A stretch of DNA of 64,000 nt, from NCBI GenBank assembly GCA_963970005.1, contig CAXAMN010028950.1, positions 452,738 through 516,737 of the forward strand, in the 5' to 3' direction. The notes beneath the pieces are model-generated. The model worked only from the letters and a program-made list of their open reading frames with translations, had not been told where the DNA came from and searched no databases. The stretch comes from Durusdinium trenchii. Lineage: Eukaryota; Sar; Dinophyceae; Suessiales; Symbiodiniaceae. Positions 23,029 to 34,900 of the stretch are shown one piece after another; the first letter of the stretch is position 1, and each line of letters starts with the position of its first letter. The translations under genes and the position numbers were made by a program.

Positions 23029-23340
23029 GTGATGGACGACAGTGATAGCAGCTCTGACAGCGCGGAGGTTTCACAGGTTCCAGTGGCACCAGAGGAGCTG
23101 GGCGGAGTTGGGCGACCGTTTAGGGCTCCTGGTTTTGACTCACAGCCACTTGATATGGCACTGGAGGTTTGAGTGAGTTCATTGACCCACTTGATTATAT
23201 GATCATTCAGTTTTGACCCACTTTTGGACAAGTTCACATATGTGGCAGCCACTGGAGGTTTCAGTTAGTTGAGCCAAGATGGCGCATTGGAGAGCCATCC
23301 GCGGCACAGGAGGTTGAGGCGGAAGATGAGGAGCTTGGAG
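23029..23340 (+). CDS. Two adjacent exons, acidic protein of unknown function
   Basis: Exon 23029-23166 reads VMDDSDSSSDSAEVSQVPVA, then PEELGGVGRPFRAPGFD, and ends at a GT donor. The next exon starts at 23265 after TTTCAG and reads LVEPRWRIGEPSAAQ, then EVEAEDEELGGLVLW; its end near 23340 is uncertain. Both are in phase 0. The Ser/Asp-rich start suggests a disordered, possibly phosphorylated segment (inference). They probably belong to the ZZ gene, but no unbroken chain was established. Confidence 0.5.
23159..23261. repeat. 12-base direct repeat around one intron
   Basis: CACTGGAGGTTT at 23159-23170 spans the donor (GAG|GTTT). The same 12 bases recur at 23250-23261, just before the acceptor of the same intron (23167-23264). 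Confidence 0.85.
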
Positions 23341-24319
23341 GGCTGGTGCTGTGGCGAGCGGAGGGATGGTGGGGTGGCGCCGGGGTGATTGACATGTTGT
23401 ACACACAAAAAGGTGCTTGGCATGTGTGACTCAAAGGTCTTTGCGGATCTTTACAATACAAGTTAATATTTGCAGCCAACCAACCAACGAACCAACGAAC
23501 CACTTAGCATTTGAATGATGCATGTTTCTTCACCTTACTGTTGGATGAAATTGTGGACCACCTGAGAACACATGATTGTTACTGTTTTTTGGTGGTTTGA
23601 TGGTATGTCCCGTGACCCAGAGCATTTGGGGTAGTACAGGAACCAACCTGTGACCACCACCAAGTTGTCAGAAGTTCAGCCGTACCACAAAAGATGTCCT
23701 GCAGTTCTTCCTTCTCCATTCCCATGCGGAAATACAAAACATGTAAAACGTATTAAAAAGTATTACAAATCTAAAGACTATATACATATATATAGCAAGA
23801 TGCTTTCCATAGTTGTCCTCCTTCAGCAAGCCAGCCAACCGGATCCCCAAGTCAAATACTGGGTATAAGATAACTCCCTGCCCGAATCCTGTGCATAGTC
23901 CAGCCATGAGTGGAAGCTAGACGGCACCAAAAGAACGAAAGACAGAGACATCTGGTGCACACAAAGAAGCTCTGGCTTTGATCAGTGCATCCGCTCCTGG
24001 TGCCGGAGATCTCAAGCCCCCCCCCGGTCCGGGGCGGTGAACCCCGAGCGAAGCGGGTCCAGCAGGTCTGGTAGGTCCAACGGGTCCGGTGATGGACACA
24101 GTGTCTGGGAGACCTCAACACCTGGTGGGATGGAAGTGAACACCACAGAAGCCTTGTTTTCATCAGCTTGCCTGACCCGGGTGTTCTGTCAAGAGATGGT
24201 TCACTTACACACTCTGACGAACACATCACATGGAAGTGGATGGCATGGTTTTGTGGAAGACTACTTTCCTTTCGGAACAGGGGGGGGTTTCCATGTTAGT
24301 GAGTCAGAGTGTAGGTGAT

Positions 24320-24412
24320 GTTGCTTGCTCCTTGCCGCTCGGCTGAGGCCCGTCGAAGTCCGGAAGAGGGGGATGCATCGCCCGAGGAGGGATGCACATG
24401 GTCGGTGGCGAG
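24320..24412 (+). CDS. Candidate exon, unknown
   Basis: Reads RSAEARRSPEEGDASPEEG in the frame of a 234-codon open stretch. The opposite strand is open over the same region (24296-24922), but its reading is lower in complexity. Boundaries not fixed. Confidence 0.25.
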
Positions 24413-24702
24413 GGGGGTGGTACCTTCGCAAGGATCAGAGGTTTTGGGATTTTTTGGGGAGGGCCTAAGGGAGGAAGACCCGGTGTTATTTGCAGTGATT
24501 CGATGCACTTCGGAGACCTTTTTGGTGGGTATCGTGATCAATGGATTTGTGAGGTTCATGCTCGAACCACGCACATCCAGCAAGCAGAATGCATTCCCAA
24601 ACTCCATGATCACTGTCCAAACTTCCACGGGGCAACCACAAAGTTTCAAAGTGTCATTTTTGCGTTTTTCATCACACCAAATTATAGATCCCCCCCCCAT
24701 CT

Positions 24703-24746
24703 TAAAAAGAAAGCAAAACAAAACAAAGCAAACAAACAAACAAGCA
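24703..24746. repeat. AAAC-rich simple sequence
   Basis: Purine-rich tract with AAAC and CAAA units, directly after a C9 run, inside an intron just upstream of the exon at 24806. Confidence 0.8.
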
Positions 24747-24805
24747 CAACAACCACATATACAAAACTCATTCAGACATGTCTCCTCCCACTTTCGTTGG
24801 TCCAG

Positions 24806-25530
24806 GAGCTCCGCGAAAGCGCGGCCAACTGCGCAGCGGAGGGCGTGCAACTCCTGCGCCACTCGGATCCCGGTCGACCAGTCGAGCGCGTTGGGCGCGC
24901 GGAGGGCCCGAAAGGTTAGCACTCAACGGTGGGCTGCATGGGACCTGCACCTGGTTCAGGCTAAGTGGTTTAGAAGTGTTTTTTGTTCGATTTCTAAATA
25001 TGAGATACTATGGGTTTGATTGGGTTTGCATTTTGACCTCCAACTAATGGGTCGACTGGTTTTTTCTTCCGTCCTTCCAGGGGGTCTTTGGGACGTCGCC
25101 TTGTTTTGATATACACCCATATACTGTAAAGAATGACGATGCAAATTATGACAATAACATTGCCTAAAGCATCATTTAACTCGGTCCGGTCTAGCACATT
25201 TAACTTGCCTAAAGCATCACCATGTATGGCTCGGTGGCGATCGGCATGTTTAGGGCTACTTGGGCTGTAAGAAGAGATGGTTTGTTTAGACTTTGTTTCC
25301 TGGTGGACATCGCCCAAGACCTCCCAGCACACAACAGCTTCCTCAGAAAAGCACAAGAATATGGGCTGACCCAGTGGCTGACCCTTGTTTCCCCACGCGA
25401 TATGTGTTTTTGGGGCAACACTGTGCTGGCCACACTCTGCGGCTCCATAGGCAAGGGTGAGCTGGCAGAAGCTCAAACTCAGCTACTGAGAGCGCAGGCG
25501 GGGTTGGCTGGCGCTGCGGGAGAGGGAACG
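24806..25530 (+). CDS. Two phase-matched exons, helical protein of unknown function
   Basis: Exon 24806-24872 (ELRESAANCAAEGVQLLR) ends at a GT donor in phase 1. Exon 25451-25530 starts in the complementary phase and reads KGELAEAQTQLLRAQAG, then LAGAAGEG, with a GT donor at 25531. Together they suggest a helical region rich in Ala, Glu and Gln. Possibly 3' exons of the ZZ gene. Confidence 0.5.
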
Positions 25531-25645
25531 GTGCTTATCAAGTTCTACTGATTACAAGAGTCTCCCATAGAAATTGGTGATTTAGGATCATCAATGCCAA
25601 TCGAAACTGGTGTTCCAAATGAATCCAAGACAAATCCAAGACAAG

Positions 25646-26500
25646 TTACCCCCTGGCGCTGATGGACTCATCGCCTGGACACTCTGTCCACACGGGCGCA
25701 GTTCAGTCCGCATCAGGGGCGCGACGTTCAGTCGGACAGAGGGTCATCCCCCGGTGAATACCAGGAATCCAACGGGTGTCCAATGGACTACCCCACACTA
25801 CCTATAGGCTTCCATTGGTCACCCCTTGGATGGTCTAGGTAGATCAAAGTGGTTCTCCCATTTCGTCCGGGGGGGGTTATTTGGGAGAGGTCTTGCTAGA
25901 GCAGTGGGATAGACCAGCATATAAGTGCCCCTCCAACTTCACAAGATCAGTGACCTCTCAGACACGTGCCACGCTGTGGGGAGGCATTGCTCGAGAGGGT
26001 GGAAGAGCTAACACGCTCGGGGCCTCAGACTGAATCGTTGACCTGCGGATATTGTTTTGAAACCAGGCTGGGAGACCTCTTTTCACTCAGATGTCAAGGG
26101 AAAGCTCGTGAAACTTACAAGGCGACAAAGCTGACAACCCCATTGATAGATCGCCCACACTCAGTCCCACACTCCTGTTGTTCCTTCAGGTTGGCTTACA
26201 ACTGTGACATGGAGACCTCAGAACATTGACGAACTGCGCGTGTGCGGCACTTTCCCAGTTGGCTCACATAGGACTTGGCAATTGGGTTTCCAGGCAGCAG
26301 TGACGGCCCAATCCCCGAAAAAGTTACATGATTTGCAGCGATCTGTCCAGGGAGCGGAGCTGTCCACTGACTCAGCCCGACTCCTCGTCCGCCGTCCGAC
26401 ACGGTCACCGTGTCAAAGGCCATGAGATGGTTTGGAGTGACATGCAGCGAGAGGAGAAGAAGGTAGAGACCGCTGCCGCGGAGGGATCAGGGCACATGCC
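25646..26500 (+). CDS. Further orphan exons in phase 0
   Basis: Candidate exons are 25646-about 25755 (LPPGADGLIAWTLCPHGR), 25984-26031 (ALLERVEELTRSGPQ, GA donor), 26351-about 26390 (GAELSTDSARLLVRR) and 26454-about 26485 (EKKVETAAAEG). All start in phase 0 after AG. Function unknown. The chain is plausible, but each piece is short. Confidence 0.35.
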
Positions 26501-29500
26501 AAATACCTCAGCTGGCTTGGCTTCCATTCAGGTGACTGTGGTTTGCTCCACGCGAAAGATGGGAACTTGGGGAATCTGGATCTGCTGAATATGCACAATT
26601 CTTCCGGGTATTGTGTGGGTCCAAGCATAGATGTATTGCAAGGGCCGTTTAAAGACCGTCTTAGACATGGATGCCAAGTTGAAAACGCCCTGTGTTGTAA
26701 TTTTGTGTGAGTTCTGAGTTCTGTACTTAGTTACATGGTGCCGCAGCCCCGTTGGCTTCTTGGCCCCAAAGGAAATCCAGACCCAGAACCTGCAGGTCCA
26801 TTCTTACACGGGGCATTTGGGGGCATGCGATGGTGCGCAGCGAGGGGTAAAAGTAAAGACATGTGAAAAGCTGAATGACCCGTATGCCATGTATCCGATG
26901 TATCCTTTTTTTTTGTGGGGGGGAGGTGCTACTGTGGGTGCTCCTCACGAGGATGACTCACACACACATATATGCGGGACCTTAAGGTGCCGTCTTTGGC
27001 GGACGTGTGCTGTCTCCACGGCCAGGCGCTGGCCGCATCGCAGGCCGAAGTGGTCTCTTGGCCTCAGAGGATCATGGTGGGCCCAACCTCCACGTCGATG
27101 CTCGCTCTGTTGGGGCGAGCATGACGAGGGGTGTGGGCGGTTGCGTAGATCATCACGGCGCACGCAGGGAGCGTCGCGTCGCGTCGGACGTGGTCCGCTC
27201 GGACGCCGACGCGGCCGGGAATCGGAGCGAGCCGACTTGGAGCTGCTAAGGCTGGCAACCTGGGAATCTCCTACAGGCACCGCTCTTTGGGAAGACGACC
27301 ATCGGAGATGCGAAGTCGACATCGACGGCGGCGAAAGGATGAGAAACCAACAAAGCTGTAGTTTCAGAGTAGATGGCATGAAGCCCAACGCGCATTGTCA
27401 TATGGGGGTCCAAAGAAACCACCTTTGAGGATTGTGCCATCTCTGAAACCACTAAAGGGAATAGGCGGGAATAGGATTCTTGCGGATGAATGGAGTGATC
27501 AGAAGTTCCAGGTGTGATTTGCACCGAGTTGTGGTAACACCCAACGTATTTAGAACACTGTGACAGGTCAAGTCGACCCAGAATGAGCATGAGCGGCAAG
27601 TCGACCCTGTCAAGACTCACTTGGCAAGCTTTGGCTGTTGACCCGTATTTCATCGTGTTTCGTCGCCTTTCTCTTGCCAATCATACGGATGGCCAAGTGG
27701 TCCAGCGCTTGACTTGGCAGCCGGAGGCGTCTCAAGGACTTCGGCCCCGCGATCGAGCAACTGCCGGGCCTTCCCAGATGTGGAGCAACTGGGGGTGGGT
27801 CCAGGCAGGCAGTGATGACAGGCTGACGGTTCCCAGCTTGCTGGATCTACCCTCCGACTCATGTTCCATGGTTGGCACCACCTCTTTGGGTCGGAACGTC
27901 AGGAACAGGGTCATTCCTCAGGCGGGGCCTCTGGATTCCACCTCGTCCGAGTGGTAAGATTAGTATCGAGTACTCCGAAGATTCGCATGGAACCTGAAAA
28001 CCACTATATAACCACTGGTTTGTTGAAGCTAGTCTTCCAAAGGTTCATGTTGAGGTTCCATGTGGATCCCTTCCTAGGTGTATCCAACAGTTGCACCTTA
28101 GATCTTCGATCTGAGATCTTGGCCAGGCAGCGTGCGCTCAACTTCCACCAGGCGCACGTGATACCTGGAACTTCCTCAGAGTGTGTTTATTTGTTTTTCG
28201 ATCTGCGGCGTTTTCACAGCCTTATATTTGAGTCTGCGGATGGTTCTCTAGTTTTCTGATGTTTTTTTTCTGCTTTTCCACTGGCGTTTACACACAAGCT
28301 AAGGGCGTTTATTGGTGAACCAAAGGCGTTTTAGCGGATGTTTATTTTGGTTGCGGATGTTTATGTGGTTCACAGACCTAAATAAAGGTATATATATATA
28401 TATTGAACCACCGACCAAAAAACAAAAGAATAAACACCCACGAGGTTGCAGGTATACTTGGGGGTGGGAGTTATGAGTTAAACAGATCGCTTCAGCACGC
28501 CCCAAAGGTTCGAAGATGACGCCCAAACGGACGATCGACATGGGCCACGACTGAAGCTTCTTGTTGTTTCCAAATATATATTAAGTTCTTCTAAGCTCTT
28601 CCTAGGTGATGAGAGTGGAGCACCACGATGAGAGTGGAGCACCTCATTTTCCGTGATATATGTGTGCTTGCTGTAAGAGCATCGTGTTTCCACGACGCTG
28701 TCATCCTTTTTTTGCACAACGTGATTATCAACGGGTTGTGTGACAATGTTTGAGCTGGGTGAATGCCACTGTCAGACCCCAAGGGTTTTGATCATGAACA
28801 TTCATGAACTCTACCTGGACCCGACTTCACAGGTGTTTCCTGGTGATATGTTTTTTGGCTTTTCAGAATCTTCCCATTTCATGACGGGCCCGTTGTTTGC
28901 TCCAAAAAGAGACCTCCTGTGGCTGGGGGTATTGGGATGACGTCCGGCCACCTCCCAGATGCGCTTCGAAGACTGCGAGGGCAAAGCCGCTGTCTCGGTG
29001 GATGGGATGGGTTGGGGGAGGAACTCCTACTGTAGTCATGCGTGCATAGCACGATGCACTTTCTGTGGCAGCCTGGCGGCTATGACTATGACTTACTAGA
29101 GTGCTTATACTAGCATATTATAGCATATGCTAATAGGCTTTGGCCTTTGGCTCAACAATGTCCCCAAAGCCTAACCAAAAGAGACTTCGTCCAATCACCT
29201 GCGGGTTTGCCGGGGCCGGTTGTGAGGCCGCCCTCCTTTCTTCGGAATCGGACGGCACTGGACCGGTGGAGAAGCTCATGTCCCAACACAGGTGTTGAAA
29301 AACCTCACATGAAGCACTTAGAGCGGACGGCTGAAGCAGAAATGAAGCAAACACATTGGACATGGAAGCATCTTCAACAAACAGTCGAAAAACCGAGCAC
29401 CGTGAAACCCACAGCAGTGTTTCACAGCGAGTCCTCTTGTGTTTCCTGTCATGTGAAAAGAAATCACCGACTGTCACCAAACGACGGCGTCGTGAGCACC

Positions 29501-29751
29501 AACTGAGGTGAGTGCCTCCGACTTGCGCACGCTGGCGGGGGCGAGCTGTTCGGTGGGAGGGGTGAAGCGTTTGGCCAAGGGGACCGAGGTTTCCTCGTGG
29601 CGTTTGGCCAAGCGTTGGGTTTCTTGCAAGGCTTGGTGTTTCGCCATTCTTTGTCAATGTCAATTGGTTCTTTCTCCCATGGAATTGTTTGGAAGCAAGT
29701 GAGGGCAATGCAATTTGTACCATATGAGATGGAACAACAAATCCGCTGCCC
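26501..29751. other. Mostly unresolved intron or spacer with GC-rich blocks
   Basis: A GC- and CpG-rich block at about 27000-27250 is open in four frames, including the 222-codon plus ORF at 26760-27428, so I make no gene call there. Coding-like fragments appear at about 27570-27955, 28110-28170 (LRSEILARQRALNFHQAHV) and 28950-29010 (QMRFEDCEGKAAVSVDG), and near 29515-29620 (GTEVSSWRLAK). None could be chained. Confidence 0.3.
28608..28643. repeat. 19-base tandem duplication
   Basis: GATGAGAGTGGAGCACCAC at 28608-28626 is followed directly by a second copy of its first 17 bases at 28627-28643. Confidence 0.85.
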
Positions 29752-31518
29752 ATGCAAACGCTTCAAAAAAACCTGACAGGAACCCTCCAAATCCCTGCTC
29801 TCATGATAGATGTGAATGGCCTTTGCCATGCCTGCCAGAGTGCTTGGAAAGACTGCTGCGTTGCAAGGCCCACTGAATTGGCCCACGCTGCAAGCCCCAT
29901 GGCCATGGCTGGTAATATCAGTACTTTCACTTTTGTCCAGGCTCAAAAGAGACGTTCAGAGAGAAAGAGCGTGCACGGAAAAAAAAACATGTCCTGCCAC
30001 AACCTCAGCAAAGGAGGACACCAGACATGCAAACCTCATGACAGCCTTCCCAGCCTTCCTCAAACCACCGATCCGGCCCGTCGACTCTCCGTCATGATCC
30101 ACCGATCCTCCAGCGGTGCCAGCGGTGACGGCTGGCACTTCTCACCACCACCATCCTTCACCAGGGGCCACCAGGTTTTGATGCACCAGCTGCATGAGGT
30201 GCAAAAGAAAGGCGAGACTATGGCCATTTGTGGCAAACTCTACGAATTGGTTCAAGTGAATTTGAAAATCCTGTCTTGGAAAACAGCCCGGCAGCATCTA
30301 CAAGAGTCTTTGCGGATACTGCAGGCTTGGCCAGGGGATGACCAGAATCCTCGAACCGCGGACACTTTGCGCAAGCTTGTCATAGTGGCAGCGGAGACAG
30401 AAGACTTGCATCAAGATCTTTCGGATTTGATGCATGCCTTGCAGCATTGGCAAGAGCGAAAGCAGGGGGTCAAAGTGCATTTGGAGACCCAGAGTGCTAT
30501 TGCAGGCACTCTTCACTTTCTTCGCTTTGTGCTGGTTGGAAGCGGGGATGTGAAGCAGGCCATCCAGTACTTGCAAGAAGTCATGCAGAAAGAGCAGAAT
30601 CTTCCTCCTGAGGATGTTGATCAACACCTGTGGGCAGCTACTTTAGACCAGCTTGGTGTGGTGACTGCCATGACTGGAGACTTGAAGCAAGCCTTCATGC
30701 ACTTGAACGAATCCCTGCAGATGAAACATGCTATATACGGTGACTGTGCCAATCCAAGAGCTGCAGCAACGTTGCACAAGCTTGGAGCAGTGACCAAGGA
30801 GAGAGGACATTTGCAGCAGGCACTGCGATACCTGAAAGAGTGTTTGCAAATGCGCCGGTCTTTGAATTCTGGTGTCGATTCTGGCATTGCAGCCACTTTG
30901 CACCAGATTGGTCTTGTGACCGCCATGACTGGAGACTTGAGGCATGCCCTGCAGTACTTGCAAGACTCCTTAGGAGTGACACAGAATTTGCATCATGGGG
31001 ACCACCTTCATTCTGCGACGACTCTGAGTGAGCTTGGCGTTGTGACAGGCCAGATGGGGGACCTGACACAAGCTGAGAAGTACTTACAAGAGTCCTTGCG
31101 AATCCAGAGGTCGTTGAAGAGTGATGTCGATCCGGGGATCGCATCTACTTTGCACCAGCTTGGAGCTGTAGTTGGGGAGCGAGGGGACCTCCAGCAGGCA
31201 GTTCAGTACTTGAACGAATCTTTAGCAATGCAACAAGCTTTGTATGGTACTGGTAACAGCTACGGAGTAGCTCTCACGCTCCATATGCTTGGCTACTTGA
31301 TGGTGGAGGCTGGGGATTTCAGTGAGGCCCAGCAATACCTTCAAAGGTCATTTCAAATGCAGCGGTCCCTTGTTGGTGATGACTACAGTTCTGAAGTCCA
31401 AGTACTTTTGGAAGAGCTTGCTCATGTTCTTGCTCACAGAGGAGAGGCCTTTCTAGAGCATGCCTTGCTCGACCCTACCTTCGCTCTTTCCAAGGACCGA
31501 CCCAACGACCAACGGTAG
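29752..31518 (+). CDS. TPR-repeat protein, kinesin-light-chain type, intronless ORF
   Basis: An uninterrupted 588-codon ORF ends in TAG at 31516-31518. Its C-terminal half carries at least six tetratricopeptide units. The conserved LG of successive units lies at 30652, 30781, 30907, 31033, 31159 and 31288, a spacing of 126 or 129 bases (42-43 residues), as in kinesin light chain and NPHP3-type TPRs. A typical unit reads LHQIGLVTAMTGDLRHALQY. More degenerate units precede it from about 30220. Such TPRs build a superhelical protein-binding scaffold; the partner is unknown. The first 143 residues are low in complexity and less coding-like, so translation may instead begin at the in-frame ATG at 30181, or an exon may start near 30175 after CACCAG. 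An unbroken 1.3-1.8 kb ORF is unusual in this window and suggests a retroposed gene (inference). Confidence 0.8.
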   Translation: MQTLQKNLTGTLQIPALMIDVNGLCHACQSAWKDCCVARPTELAHAASPMAMAGNISTFTFVQAQKRRSERKSVHGKKNMSCHNLSKGGHQTCKPHDSLPSLPQTTDPARRLSVMIHRSSSGASGDGWHFSPPPSFTRGHQVLMHQLHEVQKKGETMAICGKLYELVQVNLKILSWKTARQHLQESLRILQAWPGDDQNPRTADTLRKLVIVAAETEDLHQDLSDLMHALQHWQERKQGVKVHLETQSAIAGTLHFLRFVLVGSGDVKQAIQYLQEVMQKEQNLPPEDVDQHLWAATLDQLGVVTAMTGDLKQAFMHLNESLQMKHAIYGDCANPRAAATLHKLGAVTKERGHLQQALRYLKECLQMRRSLNSGVDSGIAATLHQIGLVTAMTGDLRHALQYLQDSLGVTQNLHHGDHLHSATTLSELGVVTGQMGDLTQAEKYLQESLRIQRSLKSDVDPGIASTLHQLGAVVGERGDLQQAVQYLNESLAMQQALYGTGNSYGVALTLHMLGYLMVEAGDFSEAQQYLQRSFQMQRSLVGDDYSSEVQVLLEELAHVLAHRGEAFLEHALLDPTFALSKDRPNDQR

Positions 31519-31979
31519 AGCGAGCTCTTCCTGTGACGGACGCGTCCTTCAATGCTTTTGGTGCTACCTTCGACTACCACAATACTGTTAGGGGAAAGAG
31601 GGGAAAGCAAGATGAAGCCAAACAGAATAGGCCTTGGCTAGTTGGGTCGGCGATTTCCGCATGTGCTTACACAAAGGTCAGGGTTCAGTGCGGCAAGTGT
31701 TATGATCACACTATAGTGCTGACTCTTATCAGGCTAAGAGGGAAAGAGGCCGTGCAAGGAGCAATAGTGGGTTCAAATCTTTTTGACAATTTACGAGCTG
31801 TTCTAGGGTGTCACTGTCTTCATGAAACCTCGCCAATCTCTCTTGCAACAGGGCCGACACAAGAACCGGGGCTTGTTCTGAGGTTGAAACTGCAGATTCC
31901 ACAGAGATCCACAGAGGCTAAACTGGGTGTGTGAATCACCACATTTGCGGTGATTTATCAGGCGTTGCTGTTTTTGCAG
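31519..31979. other. Spacer between TPR and ankyrin genes
   Basis: Holds an open stretch (31533-31934) without recognisable protein features. The ankyrin gene needs at least one upstream exon, which might lie here, but no donor could be chosen. Confidence 0.4.
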
Positions 31980-34900
31980 GACGATCTACGCTACCTCATC
32001 GAGTGCTACAGAGCCTTGTCTCTGGAACTCGACTATCAGCGAGTGCTCCACGTCAGTCGCAGTGGCCTCGTAGCAGATTCGGACAGCAACTCGGCTCAGC
32101 CTATGAGGCACCAAGACCAAGCACCCTCCGATGGTGTCCAGCAGAATGACGAAGGAGCTCCTGGCAGCTGCAGGCCTTTTAGGAAGAACGCGCGTCACCA
32201 AGGAACGAGCTTGATGATGGCTGTACAGGAGGCATTAGCTGGAAATGACTTTGGGTATGTTAGAGTCAGTGAGCTCATTACGGCTCAGGCGGATGTCAAT
32301 CACACCTGCCATTCTCCGAACGGGCCCAGTTTGCTGTCCATGGTGGTGCTGGCCAACAACGCCAGACTTACTACCATGCTGTGCCAGGCAAAAGCCGATG
32401 TTGCCCGTGTGTCCGAGTCTCCGAGTGCCATTTCTTTGGCACATGGGAGGCGGATGGTGGCCTCACTCGAGGCCATGGCCCGTTTTCCTGAGTGCTATCG
32501 CGCCGACGATTTGACTCCAGACCTCGTCCGGCTGCTGGTGAAGGGAACGGACATCAATTGGGCGGATGTGCATGGCCGAACGGCGCTGCACCAGCATGCT
32601 GCTGCTCAACGCCTGGAAGCTGCGAGCCTATTGGTTCAGCACAAGGCCAGGATTGACGTCAGAGACTCTGGAGGCAAGGCACCCATGGACTTGGTTCCTG
32701 AAATGGCTGAGGAAGGAGCACAGTGGCAGTCTCTTCTCAGCTTTGTGACGCTCGCGGTGGGTTTCAGCGGAGATGAGATGGCACTTCCCATCTCTGAAGT
32801 GAATGTTCAGCAAGACTTTGTCCATTGCGTGAGGCAGAAACTGCGGGAATACTACCAACTTCGAGGTGAGTCAGTGTCCTATTTCACACTTCGAATCATG
32901 GATGGAGTCTCGGGCCATGCTCTAGTCCTGAAGCTACGTATGTCGAACACTGCCTTTGTTTTTCACATATATACTGGACCTATCGCTTGGTTTGTTTGAC
33001 AAACCAGCCTGCTAAGGACAGAACATCTTGCAGATTGGCTCATGGGAAGCTTTGGGCAAGCCAAAGCGTGTGACAATCGCCCGTGGAAACTTTGCTGTGC
33101 AAAGCCCAGACACAGAGGAGCAGACGAAGGAGTTCTTGAAGCTGGCAGGGCAGGTGGGCACCGATGCTGATCAATTGATTCGAGGCAGGACCATGAGAAA
33201 CTCCAAAGTCAGCTGCCCCAACAAGGGGGTGAAACTGATGAACCTGATAGTATCCCAAAGGCCAAGCGCCAACGGAAAGCACGTGTCGTGTGCTCATGAT
33301 CAGTTTTTAGCCATCAGTTGGTCCTTGTTCCTGGTCTGTTTGGATGTGTGCATCACGGCGCATCTCAGGTCACTTGCTGAACTTTCAAGATCCAAATGTT
33401 ACCGATGAGCGAGGCGAGACCGCAGCCTTCAAGGCCTCTAGAAACTCTGACCTACCAAAGCTGGAGATCTTGGAATTGGGATGTGCCGACTTCAACCAGG
33501 CAGACGCTGGACCAAACCAAAGCGAGACGGTGATTTCCAGCTGGTGAGAATCAACCAGCCAAGGGGTGTTCAATGGTCTTCATTAACTCGGGCGATTGTC
33601 GTGATTGAAACGAACACAGTTGGCCGTGGTTCGCTCAAAGCCCACCCCATCCCAAATCCATTCTGTTGGAATATCCCGTTCAGCTGGCGTGTTCAGCACT
33701 CTGATGGAGGCCAAGTAGCTTAAGCATCATCATGTGGGACGAGGTGAACTGGATTGACGGAACTGCAGTCCCACTCAAACGATGGAAGAATTTCTGGATC
33801 ACAAAAAGGGTGAAACAAACTGAGTCGATCACGGATTTGCTGTGTGTGTTTTTTGGATTTGTTTGTGGTGCAGCATTTCTGCCAACAGCATGTTGAATAA
33901 AGAGTTGAAGTTAAACCATATCTGCCAGTGTTGATCTTGGTCGGTCCATGATCATACAACCAGCCTCCCATCAGTAACATGCTACTTCTCTCAGTATTGT
34001 AGCACCCTCCAAAACAATTTTTGGGACTGCATTGGACTGGCTACCCTCCCTCCAAGAATCATGGAAGCTGACCAGGACCCTCTTGTAGAGGAAAAGGCCT
34101 TCCAGGGGTCTATGATCCACTCTCATGATTGTTTCAGGGAGTATGTATATATATATATACTAGAAGCATAATGAAACCCATCACAACATATCAAAAGTAT
34201 TCAATTTTTTCCACGACGCGGCGATGATGGGAAGTCTTATAAGGGGTCTCGGAAATAGGAAACATGACAAAAACACCATGCCGGAGAGCACATTCTAGAA
34301 TCCATTCCACAGTCCCCCGGCCATGTTTGCCACATGGTGATACAAGAGACATCACTCTCGCCATGCGCAGTAAGAATTGCTTGAAAAAAGGAGAGACTCA
34401 TCGACCGATGTTCCGAAAGAAGCGATCCAACATGTGCAGCCAAAACGCACCCAGGACATCGATGGTGCCACTCCACTCTTCGTTGTTGCGCAGCATGGTT
34501 GGCTTCCTGGAGCCAAGTTCCTGGTGTTGTACAAGGCTGAAGTGGACAAGTCGTTCAAGACCAATGCAACGCCAGCCTACGTTGCTGCCCAAAACGGGCA
34601 TTTGGACGTCGTTGGCTTCCTGGTGGAATCGAATGCCAAACTGGACGCTCGAACAGCGGACGGAGCCACCCCCCCTGTTCATAGCCTCCCAAATGGGTCA
34701 CTATGGAATCGTGCAGATGCTTCTCATTGCCAGAAGCTCCCTCGATCTCCCTAACCAGACTGGTGCAGCTGCGCTGTTCATTGCTGCCCAGCAGCTCGGG
34801 TCTCGAATCCTGTGCACATTTTGATCTATACGAGTTGACTTGTCTTTCTTTTCACCGGTTTCACGAAGCACGAAGCTTCCGCGTCGCATTCCGAGGAACG

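Noticed and set aside
24296-24922. Minus-strand ORF of 208 codons
   Set aside because: Biased, Lys/Phe-rich reading over a simple-sequence tract; it overlaps the better plus-strand exon at 24806.
26760-27428. Plus ORF of 222 codons with an Arg-rich middle
   Set aside because: The GC-rich block is open in four frames, has no splice-phase support and shows no recognisable motif.
29146-29155. TTTGGCTCAA, a partial match to the dinoflagellate spliced leader, about 600 bases before the TPR ORF
   Set aside because: Only ten bases match and the rest of the leader is absent; chance is sufficient. No full-length leader relic was seen in the window.
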